Below, in pieces: positions 25,940 through 32,690 of a stretch of 64,000 bases of DNA. Position 1 is the stretch's first letter, and the number at the start of each line of letters is the position of its first letter. Origin of the DNA: Leucothrix pacifica (GTDB taxonomy: Bacteria > Pseudomonadota > Gammaproteobacteria > Thiotrichales > Thiotrichaceae); assembly GCF_003172875.1 (NCBI RefSeq), contig NZ_QGKM01000046.1:1-64000 (forward strand). The letters are read 5' to 3'. The translations under genes and the position numbers were made by a program. A model generated the notes under the pieces. That model worked only from the letters and a program-made list of their open reading frames with translations, did not search any database and was not told the DNA's origin.

Positions 25940-27028
25940 ATGCTAAGTACACGACAATCACAAATACTTGACTTATTTATCGATGAGCCGGACGAGGCGC
26001 TCAGCGCTGGCGACCTTCTTCCTCAGTTTGACATTGGAAGAACTAGCCTGTTCCGGGATCTTACAGCACTAACCGAGGCTGGCTTGATCGAGGCAAGTGA
26101 AGGCAGTACACGTTCACGTACATACCGCCTACATCCAAATTCAGATGAGTACATTCGATGGGATTTGTCTCGCCCACCGCAGCAACGCTATGAAGTCAAT
26201 TACCGTCCTGAGCTATTGATCAACTACCAACCAAACAAGAGCTACTTTCTGACTGAAGAACAACGGGAAGTAATGGCCGAGGCAGGATCAATTTCGGAAG
26301 ATCAAACACTTGAACAAGGCAGCAAAAACTATAACCGTCTCATTGCAAGCCTATTAATTGACTTGGCCCATGCATCCTCCAATCTGGAAAACGTTCCGAT
26401 CTCATGGCTGGATACCAAAACGCTTATCGAGTTTGGAGAACGCCCTGATGGCTTGAACGAAACCGAACTCAGAATCGTGTTGAATCACAAAAAGGCGATT
26501 ACTCATCTTACTGAAAATGCTCGTGAAATGAGTATTGATCCAAAGGATTTATTTGATCTGCATACTCTGATCGCAGATGGATTGATTCCTGAGAGCGCCG
26601 CTATTGGCCGCCTGAGACAGCGAGTTGTCCGGTTCTCAGACAGTCGTTATCTGCCACCTGATAATCCTCACTTATTGCGAGATGCGTTTGAGCTTTTTTG
26701 CGAAAAGGCAGACGCCATTAAAAATCCATATGAGCAAGCATTTTTTGCCATGTCTTTTTTACCGTACCTTCAGCCTTTTCAGGATGGTAACAAACGCACC
26801 TCCCGCTTGACGATGAACATCCCTCTGCTCAAGCATCAGCTGGCACCTTTTTCATTTTCAGACATCAAAAAACGAGATTATATGTTTGGTTTGCTGGCTT
26901 TTTATGAACGAGGTCAGCATCGATTTTTGGCGAATGCATTCGTTAAGTCTTACCAAAAAACAGCTCCTCGATATGCCGAGTTACTTGACTACGTTCAACA
27001 GGGCGGTGCTTTGGGGTCATTAACCTGA
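25940..27028 (+). CDS. Fic-family protein with N-terminal winged helix and altered active-site motif
   Basis: This 362-residue protein has a winged-helix-like domain at 1-65 (AGDLLPQFDIGRTSLFRDLT) and a Fic fold behind it. An inhibitory-helix-like motif SSNLEN is at 146-151. The Fic motif reads QPFQDGNKR at 278-286, so the catalytic histidine of HPFxxGNGR is Gln278. Classical Fic proteins transfer AMP or another nucleotide onto proteins using that histidine, so canonical AMPylation is doubtful. The gene is bracketed by two similar palindromes, and the winged helix is a candidate reader of them. The function is unknown. Confidence 0.8.
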   Translation: MLSTRQSQILDLFIDEPDEALSAGDLLPQFDIGRTSLFRDLTALTEAGLIEASEGSTRSRTYRLHPNSDEYIRWDLSRPPQQRYEVNYRPELLINYQPNKSYFLTEEQREVMAEAGSISEDQTLEQGSKNYNRLIASLLIDLAHASSNLENVPISWLDTKTLIEFGERPDGLNETELRIVLNHKKAITHLTENAREMSIDPKDLFDLHTLIADGLIPESAAIGRLRQRVVRFSDSRYLPPDNPHLLRDAFELFCEKADAIKNPYEQAFFAMSFLPYLQPFQDGNKRTSRLTMNIPLLKHQLAPFSFSDIKKRDYMFGLLAFYERGQHRFLANAFVKSYQKTAPRYAELLDYVQQGGALGSLT

Positions 27029-27032
27029 GCAT

Positions 27033-27078
27033 ATTGTTCCAAGGTTTGTTCCATCAGTGAAACAAACTTTGGAACAAT
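27033..27078 (+). promoter_or_regulatory. 46-bp near-perfect palindrome downstream of the variant fic gene
   Basis: The two 21-base halves (ATTGTTCCA, then GTTTGTTCCA, mirrored by TGAAACAAAC and TGGAACAAT) differ at two positions. It starts four bases after the fic stop. It lacks a T-run, so it is not an ordinary terminator. Its half-sites match those of the upstream palindrome. Confidence 0.6.
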
Positions 27079-27219
27079 TGCCAGGCTCACTCAATAACAG
27101 CTCAATTTGCTGGCTCAACGTGCATCGACTTCAATTGGTATCTAGCCATGATAAAACCCTTAATAGAGCCAATTTGTCGTGAGTTATTACGATGCTATGG
27201 TTGAATTCACTCGCTAGCG

Positions 27220-28428
27220 TTACTTACCCTTGTTCAAATCAGATAATTCTTCGCTATTCCAAATTTTTCGCTTAAAACGTGGATTTTTAGAAGACATATC
27301 AATTTTGTAAGGATTTTTTTCTGGTTGTGAAGGCAAGTCCAGAATGCTTGCTAGCTCTTGCCCGAGCCACTTTTCAACTTTAAGTACCACAAGCTTCTTA
27401 CGCAAACGCCCCTGTTCATCACGGTTCAGGATCGTTGGTAAGGTGTTTAAAGTCAAAATCTCACCGATTGCAGGGTGCGCCATACGCTCACGACCTTCAT
27501 CACTCGCATAGAAATGTGAAACTGCAAACACCATACGTTCAGGCTTTATTTTTTGTAAGAACTGACAAGATTTAACTACCGTACCACCCGTACGAACCAT
27601 GTCGTCGAACAATACAATACTGCAACCATCCAGCCCTTCAAATGTATGCTCACTTTCACTATGCAGTGTGATATCCACTTTGCGTTCGTTGGTACGTTCT
27701 TTGTCTAGCATAATGAATTTAGCTTTAGACAAACCTAGCGTGTCGTACATCTCTTTTACAAAGTCACGTGCGCCTTTATCCGGTGCGCACAACACAAGAC
27801 CTTCACCTTCTGGCCCGTAATTTAAAATATCGCTATTTAATAAGTAATGCGCGTAAATTTGATAAGGGATCAAATTATGGAAGTCACCTTCAAAAATATC
27901 TGAGAAAATACGCTGTACAGAGTAAGAGTGGTTATGAATCGTTAACACGGTATCAACGCCAGCAAGTTTTAATAATTCCGCATAGAGTTTTGCGGTAAAT
28001 GCCTGGCCGTCAAACTTCTTAATGTCATTAATATCACGCTCAAAATGAGTCTCACCCAGGTCTGCATGTGGGCCACGATCCTGTGCGCTGTAAAACAGAT
28101 CAGGCTCAACTAGTACAACACGCATCGCACCATTTTCTTTCGCTGTTCTTGCGATAAGCAAATTAGACATCGCGAGTTCTTGTCGGGTCTTAGTATGACT
28201 ACTGGTACTGACAATAATGACGGTTTTACCATCTAGCGTTTGACCGATTGACTCCATATTCAACTCATCGGAAATGAAGCGAGGGCAAAACTCTGTGTTC
28301 ATAAATGTTTTCATGCTGATTAAATCAGCAATATCTTCATGCTGCCCCATGGCATAGGCAATGTCGATGGCAAACGGGTTATCAGACGTGTTACTTACAA
28401 CGACAGTATTACTAGCCGAGAAACTCAT
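27220..28428 (-). CDS. divergent ribose-phosphate pyrophosphokinase (PRPP synthase-like)
   Basis: This 402-residue protein has the PRPP-synthetase build of two phosphoribosyltransferase-like halves. The PRPP-binding loop reads VLFDDMVRTGGTV near 275-287, a variant of VDDMIDTGGT. An N-terminal segment DIADLISMKTFMNTEFCPRF occupies the place of the usual GNANxxLA region. LVLCAPDKGARDF fits the second-domain phosphate site. It is longer than E. coli Prs (about 315) with a basic C-terminal tail. It would make PRPP from ribose-5-phosphate and ATP, but the substrate may differ. It is monocistronic and lies at the edge of the accessory region. Confidence 0.75.
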   Translation of the reverse strand: MSFSASNTVVVSNTSDNPFAIDIAYAMGQHEDIADLISMKTFMNTEFCPRFISDELNMESIGQTLDGKTVIIVSTSSHTKTRQELAMSNLLIARTAKENGAMRVVLVEPDLFYSAQDRGPHADLGETHFERDINDIKKFDGQAFTAKLYAELLKLAGVDTVLTIHNHSYSVQRIFSDIFEGDFHNLIPYQIYAHYLLNSDILNYGPEGEGLVLCAPDKGARDFVKEMYDTLGLSKAKFIMLDKERTNERKVDITLHSESEHTFEGLDGCSIVLFDDMVRTGGTVVKSCQFLQKIKPERMVFAVSHFYASDEGRERMAHPAIGEILTLNTLPTILNRDEQGRLRKKLVVLKVEKWLGQELASILDLPSQPEKNPYKIDMSSKNPRFKRKIWNSEELSDLNKGK

Positions 28429-28531
28429 GGGAAATCCTTGTTTGAAGCAGTTTTTTGAAAAGAGGGGAGAATTCAGAGGTGCATTTTAATGTTTAAGCAA
28501 CCTAAGCGCTACAAATCCTACCATGAAAAAT

Positions 28532-28632
28532 CAACACAAGAAGCCAGTGACGCACTGACTCTGCTAAAGAACAAAAACTTCACCGCACACGCCACCATCA
28601 TCAGTATGACGGGCGGTGATCGACGATATTCC
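28532..28632 (+). pseudogene. relic of the 5' part of a HerA-like ATPase gene
   Basis: Bases 28532-28619 closely match 41861-41950 inside the HerA-like gene and keep its frame (product STQEASDALTLLKNKNF...). The match then resumes at the region corresponding to about 41979, after loss of some 40 bases that encode the Walker A loop. No start codon or continuation is present. It is a dead fragment of a gene whose intact relative lies 13 kb away. Confidence 0.75.
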
Positions 28633-28660
28633 GCCAAATTATTACGGTAGTTTTCTATAG

Positions 28661-28978
28661 ATGGATGACTGTACTAACATAGTCACCATGACAGATCATT
28701 CAGACTCTTACACATATCGGGCGCGGTTGCAGCAGAAACTGAAGCAACAGGCGATTACACAGGATGACACCGGCTGTTGGATTTGGCAGGGGCAGCTAGC
28801 CAATAGTGGCCACGGCAAACTAAAAATTCAGGTGGAAGGCGTGGTGAAAGTGGTGAGTGCTGAACACGCCAGTCACATTGCCTTTTTAGGTGAGGTGCCC
28901 ACGCGACATTTGGTGAAGCAGGGCTGCGGGAACCGGCTTTGTGTGAATCCGGAGCATTTGGAGTTGCTGGAGATTTGA
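28661..28978 (+). CDS. small HNH-endonuclease-like protein
   Basis: This 105-residue protein (or 96 if ATG 28688 is used) has the layout of short phage-type HNH nucleases: GCWIWQG near residue 43, then HASHIAFLGEVPTRHLV, then the zinc and catalytic segment CGNRLCVNPEHLELL at the end. The HASH, Cys and NPEH residues correspond to the usual H-N-H positions. Such proteins cut DNA and are found as free homing-type or phage enzymes. It stands alone between two gene relics. No convincing ribosome site precedes either start. Confidence 0.6.
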   Translation: MDDCTNIVTMTDHSDSYTYRARLQQKLKQQAITQDDTGCWIWQGQLANSGHGKLKIQVEGVVKVVSAEHASHIAFLGEVPTRHLVKQGCGNRLCVNPEHLELLEI

Positions 28979-29019
28979 GTGGCAAACCCGACCTCTGATA
29001 CCCAAGACCCCAAATGAAA

Positions 29020-29220
29020 TGATTGATATATTCATCAAAATAGTTATATTGGTCTAAAATGATTAATATATTCATCATATGCTAAACGACATCAGCCAAC
29101 AACCTGCACCGCCCTCCAAGCGCGTGGCATTACGCAGCAGCTCACTTAGCTCATCCAATTGGATCGCACCACGATCGGTACACTGTTGTACCATATCGAC
29201 CTCAGGATACGATGGCATTG
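29020..29220 (+). pseudogene. relic of a hipB-like antitoxin gene with its operators
   Basis: From 29020 the sequence parallels 33261 onward, the intact hipB region. Two 18-bp palindromes TGATNNATATATNNATCA (29020-29037, 29060-29077) sit 40 bases apart as in the intact copy. ATG 29079 opens with the same MLNDISQ. After that, small deletions and substitutions destroy the HTH, though blocks such as TGGATCGCACCACGATCGG remain. No hipA follows; the next gene is on the other strand. Confidence 0.75.
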
Positions 29221-29225
29221 AGGAT

Positions 29226-30503
29226 TTAATCGTCAGCTGGCATATCACGCGCTACCCGAAACCCATAACTCTGACTGCGGTCTGTGAGGCCGGCACTACT
29301 TCGGTAAGACGGGCGAATATTGAGTCCAGACCCGTCCCATGCACCACCACGACGGGTAATGAGGCCATTAGAAGCGCAGCCTTCCCGCCACTCAGAGCTC
29401 TCATCCGGTGCTGAAATATAATTGTTGTGCCAACAATCAGCAACCCACTCCCAGGCATTTCCGGACATATCCTGCAGATTGAAGTCATTGGCCGGGAACT
29501 GACCCACTGCTGCAGTATGCTCAAATGTATCTAACCCTCCCTGACCTTTAAAGTTGGCACGATTGTGATCAGCCTGACTGCCCCAAGAGTATGCTGTGGC
29601 ACTGCCACCACGTGCGGCATACTCCCACTCTGCTTCGGTAGGTAAGCGATAGTTACTGTCTTTAGTTTGATTTAGCCACTTAATGTAGGCGAGAGCATCC
29701 GGACGGTTGAGACACACAACTGGGTGGTTTTCATCTTGCTCAAAGCCGGGCGACCGCCAGTTGGCTGATTTATCCATAATCCAGCGAGGCGAAGGTGACT
29801 CAGGGTCCTGAATAACACAACCATGTGATTCGGCTTTGGTCTGATAACCAGTAGCGTCCACAAACCGGAGGAACTGGCCCACGGTGACCTCATGTTGAGC
29901 AAGTTCAAAGGGCTTCACTGTTACCGGGTGAGCGGGGTACTCATTGTCACGACAGCCACCCGCCGCATTATCCCAGCCATCACTGCAGCCCATCATAAAC
30001 TGGCCGCCCGGTATTGGAAGCATATTGGGGTAGTCGCCCGGCCCTTGATCACCACTGATGATCTGATACTGCTTACCAAACTGAGACAGATCGATACGGG
30101 TTCCGGTGGGCGATAATGCAATACGCTCTGATTGCTGTTGTTGGCTTAAAAAGAAATGGGATGCAAAAAAAGCGAATAACCCGGTCATCAGGCCAAACAA
30201 CCCCACTAAGCCAACACGCAACCAACGCGTCCAGCCGGTATTGGCTCGCCGGTGAATCTCTGCACTGGCACGACGGTATTCGACACGGGCCTCTTCTGGC
30301 GATATGGTATTGAGAGCACGCATCGGGGGTGTTGATCGCTCGACTGCTTCGATTTCTCTGCTGAGTAAGTATTCCTTGATTTCCCGAGCTTCCCGATGCG
30401 TTTTATTGTCAGGATCCATGGGGATTTCCCCGTGAAGTACTTTTTCCCACTGCTCATTGTCATCACGGGGTATCAGTGTTTGTTTAGTGTCTTTATTACT
30501 CAT
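29226..30503 (-). CDS. membrane-anchored SUMF1/formylglycine-generating-enzyme-like protein
   Basis: This 425-residue protein has a cytoplasmic N-terminus (about 1-90), one membrane helix (VGLVGLFGLMTGLFAFFASHF) and an outer FGE-sulfatase domain: PGGQFMMGCSDGWD, ELAQHEVTVGQFLRFVDATGY, YRLPTEAEWEYAARGG, LQDMSGNAWEWVADCW and RRGGAWDGSG. The active FGE cysteine pair expected after RGGSW is not present, so formylglycine formation is unlikely. Just upstream on the same strand lies the tail of an ECF sigma factor, suggesting it was once a sigma-linked membrane protein. The present role is unknown. Confidence 0.8.
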   Translation of the reverse strand: MSNKDTKQTLIPRDDNEQWEKVLHGEIPMDPDNKTHREAREIKEYLLSREIEAVERSTPPMRALNTISPEEARVEYRRASAEIHRRANTGWTRWLRVGLVGLFGLMTGLFAFFASHFFLSQQQQSERIALSPTGTRIDLSQFGKQYQIISGDQGPGDYPNMLPIPGGQFMMGCSDGWDNAAGGCRDNEYPAHPVTVKPFELAQHEVTVGQFLRFVDATGYQTKAESHGCVIQDPESPSPRWIMDKSANWRSPGFEQDENHPVVCLNRPDALAYIKWLNQTKDSNYRLPTEAEWEYAARGGSATAYSWGSQADHNRANFKGQGGLDTFEHTAAVGQFPANDFNLQDMSGNAWEWVADCWHNNYISAPDESSEWREGCASNGLITRRGGAWDGSGLNIRPSYRSSAGLTDRSQSYGFRVARDMPADD

Positions 30504-30524
30504 AAGCCAACGGTTGTTTTATGC

Positions 30525-30635
30525 CTAGCAAAGTTCATCACGCAATTGTTTAAGGCGGCTGCGCAGTATCGAGATTTGTTTTGTTACAGCGCTGACAGTT
30601 CTGCCTGTAATTTGGGCAATATCGGCACGACTTAG
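30525..30635 (-). pseudogene. C-terminal relic of an ECF-type sigma factor
   Basis: The minus strand encodes LSRADIAQITGRTVSAVTKQ, then ISILRSRLKQLRDELC and a stop. This is the helix-turn-helix of sigma region 4. The frame is closed by a stop immediately before it at about 30636, so the rest of the gene is gone. It ends 21 bases before the FGE-like gene. The break coincides with the start of foreign fragments on the other strand. Confidence 0.7.
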
Positions 30636-30926
30636 TCATTTGAAGATGAAAAGAGTGATGCAACGAGCGCCAACACGCCGGATACTCAGCAGGCAGATAC
30701 CGCGAAAGCCGCTCAATCAAGCAAGCCGGAAGGTAAATTGACTTGGTCAAAGGTGTTGCAGGATCAGATTAAAGTGGTGCGGGAGCAATTGGCATTGTCG
30801 CCATTACCCGCCGATGCATTGACGGTGCAATTCAAGCGTAATCCGAAAGGGGTTCAGGATGTGCTGGATGCCTTGGTTGCACTGGGTATGGTGACTGAGG
30901 AAAGTGGCGAGTATCGCTTGGTGTGA
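30636..30926 (+). pseudogene. spliced relic: uma2 snippet joined to a methyltransferase-like C-terminus
   Basis: A 97-codon frame with no start. Bases 30636-30662 match the uma2 gene near 32294 (product SFEDEKSDA against SFEDDKSDV). From 30668 the sequence encodes a different tail (KLTWSKVLQDQIKVVREQLA ... VQDVLDALVALGMVTEESGEYRLV). This resembles the small winged-helix tails of class I DNA methyltransferases, though that assignment is tentative. The first 100 bases of the tail recur at 31780-31879. Another start (TTG 30738) would give 62 residues, but expression is doubtful. Confidence 0.5.
30668..30767 (+). repeat. 100-bp direct repeat, copy A
   Basis: This copy matches 31780-31879 with a single difference (T at 30747 against C). 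The two copies lie 1.1 kb apart and flank the MazE/PIN module. Copy A continues into a longer coding tail, while copy B is cut and joined to a fic fragment. Confidence 0.9.
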
Positions 30927-30951
30927 TGCAATAAATCTTTCTCTCGCAAGT

Positions 30952-30989
30952 GTGCCACTTTTGACTTACAATTGTGGCACGCCTATAAA
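30952..30989 (+). promoter_or_regulatory. promoter and operator of the MazE-like/PIN module
   Basis: TTGACT (30961-30966) and TATAAA (30984-30989) are 17 bases apart, a near-consensus promoter. Inverted arms GTGCCAC (30952-30958) and GTGGCAC (30974-30980) enclose the -35 element, so bound antitoxin would block polymerase. AGGAG at 30992-30996 serves ATG 31003. Confidence 0.75.
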
Positions 30990-31002
30990 AAAGGAGAGCA
31001 CC

Positions 31003-31254
31003 ATGGAAGCAATAGCACTTTCTGTCGGTAAGCAAGGAAGAATAGTTATCCCTGCTAATTTAAGACAACAGCTAGCGATTACAGCGGGATCTCATTTAAT
31101 AGCTTGGGTCGAAAACGGCCGTTTGATATTAGAAACAAAAAATCAACTTTGGCAGACGATACATGCCGCCTCTAATCATATTCCGCAAGATACTGATTTA
31201 GCCCAAGAGTTAATTGATGAGCGAAGAATTGCAGCAGCCAAGGAAAATCAATGA
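31003..31254 (+). CDS. AbrB/MazE-type antitoxin
   Basis: This 83-residue protein has a swapped-hairpin AbrB domain at the N-terminus (LSVGKQGRIVIPANLRQQLAI, then GSHLIAWVENGRLILE). A polar C-terminal tail (AQELIDERRIAAAKENQ) is suited to bind the PIN toxin. ATG 31003 is preceded by AGGAG at correct spacing; the long upstream extension of the frame is not credible. It overlaps the toxin by four bases (ATGA). It should bind the inverted repeat over the promoter and autorepress. Confidence 0.88.
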   Translation: MEAIALSVGKQGRIVIPANLRQQLAITAGSHLIAWVENGRLILETKNQLWQTIHAASNHIPQDTDLAQELIDERRIAAAKENQ

Positions 31255-31640
31255 GTGCTAAGTCGTATTTACTCGACGCCTCAGCATTGCTGGCAGCTAT
31301 TCATAACGAACTTGGTGGTGAACTCGTTCAACAGATAATCGAAGAGTCAGCTGTCAGTAGTGTTAATTGGTCGGAAGTCTTACAAAAACTGAATAGGGCC
31401 GGTGCAGACACACAAGCAATAACTGCGGCGTTAAAGGCGTTAGGGTTAGAGATTATTGTTTTTAATGAGGATGATGCAACTATCGCAGCAAGCTTGTGGC
31501 CTGAGACTAAATCACTTGGTTTGTCACTGGCAGACAGAGCCTGTTTGGCGACGGGAAGGCGTCTTAAGCTAACGGTGGTTACGGCTGATAAAGTTTGGCA
31601 ATCATTGGACGCTGAGCAAAAGATAAAACTCATTAGATAG
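31251..31640 (+). CDS. PIN-domain toxin (VapC-like ribonuclease)
   Basis: This 129-residue PIN protein has acidic residues at the expected places: LLDASALLAAIHNE at the start, NWSEVLQKL, then SLADRACLATGRRL and VVTADKVW. PIN toxins cut tRNA or rRNA in a metal-dependent way until neutralised by the antitoxin. It follows the AbrB-type antitoxin with a four-base overlap, the standard arrangement. The module is flanked by the two copies of the 100-bp repeat. Confidence 0.88.
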   Translation: MSAKSYLLDASALLAAIHNELGGELVQQIIEESAVSSVNWSEVLQKLNRAGADTQAITAALKALGLEIIVFNEDDATIAASLWPETKSLGLSLADRACLATGRRLKLTVVTADKVWQSLDAEQKIKLIR

Positions 31641-31771
31641 CTTTACCTTTTTCAAGCGGTAGATATTCTTCAGGACTCCTACAGCAGCTCATAATCAAGC
31701 TTCACCGCAACACTAGATCCAACAAGCCCAACACGAGAAGCTAACACTAACCAATATTTACAGCGTGTTAG

Positions 31772-31963
31772 AAAAGCTCCGCCAACACGCCGGATACTCA
31801 GCAGGCAGATACCGCGAAAGCCGCTCAATCAAGCAAGCCGGAAGGTAAATTGACTTGGCCAAAGGTGTTGCAGGATCAGCTTATTCCTGCCAATCAGCTC
31901 TACCATTACGCGCAAAGTGCAGGGCGACTCAGCCGGCAGACATTTCTGCATGTACTAGACTAA
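31772..31963 (+). pseudogene. chimeric relic: methyltransferase-like tail fused to a fic start
   Basis: An open frame without start. Copy B of the 100-bp repeat (31780-31879) continues in frame into LIPANQLYHYAQSAGRLS, the N-terminal part of the wrecked fic gene at 32690. The junction lies in GATCAG, present in both parents, which points to microhomology joining. It stops at TAA 31961-31963. The bases 31641-31771 before it hold no gene that I recognise. Confidence 0.6.
31780..31879 (+). repeat. 100-bp direct repeat, copy B
   Basis: It is 99 percent identical to 30668-30767, in the same orientation. Its right boundary coincides with the junction to the fic fragment. Confidence 0.9.
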
Positions 31964-32014
31964 ATATCAGAACCCATGCAGTATAAGGTCTAAAGTCAAA
32001 AGAAGAGTTCTCCT

Positions 32015-32590
32015 ATGCCTGCTCAACAAAATATTCACATCTCCACCGAAGAATACCTCCGAGCAGAAAGAGAATCTGACACCAAAAGTGAGTATTTGAA
32101 CGGCGATATTTTCGCTATGGCAGGAGCCAGTCGGGCGCACAACCAAATCACTTCAAACCTTGTCGTTTCATTAGCCGGTAAATTGTTAGAACGTCCTTGC
32201 AGCGTATATGTCAGCGACATGAAAGTCCGAACGAAAACACGTGAGACAAATAAATACAGCTATCCCGATGTTGTTGTCACTTGTGGCGATGAATCATTTG
32301 AAGATGACAAGAGTGATGTATTGCTTAATCCACTGATTATCATCGAAGTGTTGTCAGAATCTACTGAAGCTTACGATCGTGGTTTGAAGTTTTTTCACTA
32401 CCAGTTAATACCTTCTTTGCGCGACTATTTGCTGGTTACTCAGGACTATTGTCGTGTGGAGCACTATCAGCGTCGCGATGATAATCAGTGGGTTTATTCT
32501 GAGTATCACAACCTTGACGATGAAGTGAAGATTGCTACTTTAGATTGTAGTGTGAGCACTGCTGAGATTTATCGTCGGGTTGGACTATAG
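32015..32590 (+). CDS. Uma2-family endonuclease
   Basis: This 191-residue DUF820/Uma2 protein has the restriction-enzyme-like fold: ISTEEYLRAERESDTKSEYL, then GDIFAMAGASRAHNQI, then SDMKVRT, YSYPDVVVTCG and IIIEVLSEST. The PD-(D/E)XK residues are in YPDVVV and IEVLS. The family is widespread and multiplies in genomes, but its biological role is unknown. It is preceded by the chimeric relic, and part of its sequence occurs as a snippet at 30636. A second Uma2 lies at 36332. Confidence 0.9.
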   Translation: MPAQQNIHISTEEYLRAERESDTKSEYLNGDIFAMAGASRAHNQITSNLVVSLAGKLLERPCSVYVSDMKVRTKTRETNKYSYPDVVVTCGDESFEDDKSDVLLNPLIIIEVLSESTEAYDRGLKFFHYQLIPSLRDYLLVTQDYCRVEHYQRRDDNQWVYSEYHNLDDEVKIATLDCSVSTAEIYRRVGL

Positions 32591-32634
32591 CCTTCGTCTT
32601 TTCATGCACATTACATATGATGCAATTAGGTTTG

Positions 32635-32690
32635 TTATTCGCGTCAAAATACCGCAATAAATGACGCGAATAATTGATATAATCGCGTCA
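32635..32690 (+). promoter_or_regulatory. operator/promoter of the wrecked fic gene
   Basis: Perfect 12-bp arms TTATTCGCGTCA (32635-32646) and TGACGCGAATAA (32662-32673) are 15 bases apart. A consensus TATAAT follows at 32678-32683, and a third CGCGTCA runs into the ATG at 32690. The intact fic gene at 45945 has the same element with the same spacing. Confidence 0.65.

Noticed and set aside
29079-29414. Plus-strand frame of 111 codons opposite the FGE-like gene
   Set aside because: Its first part is the hipB relic and the rest is antisense to the FGE-like coding sequence.
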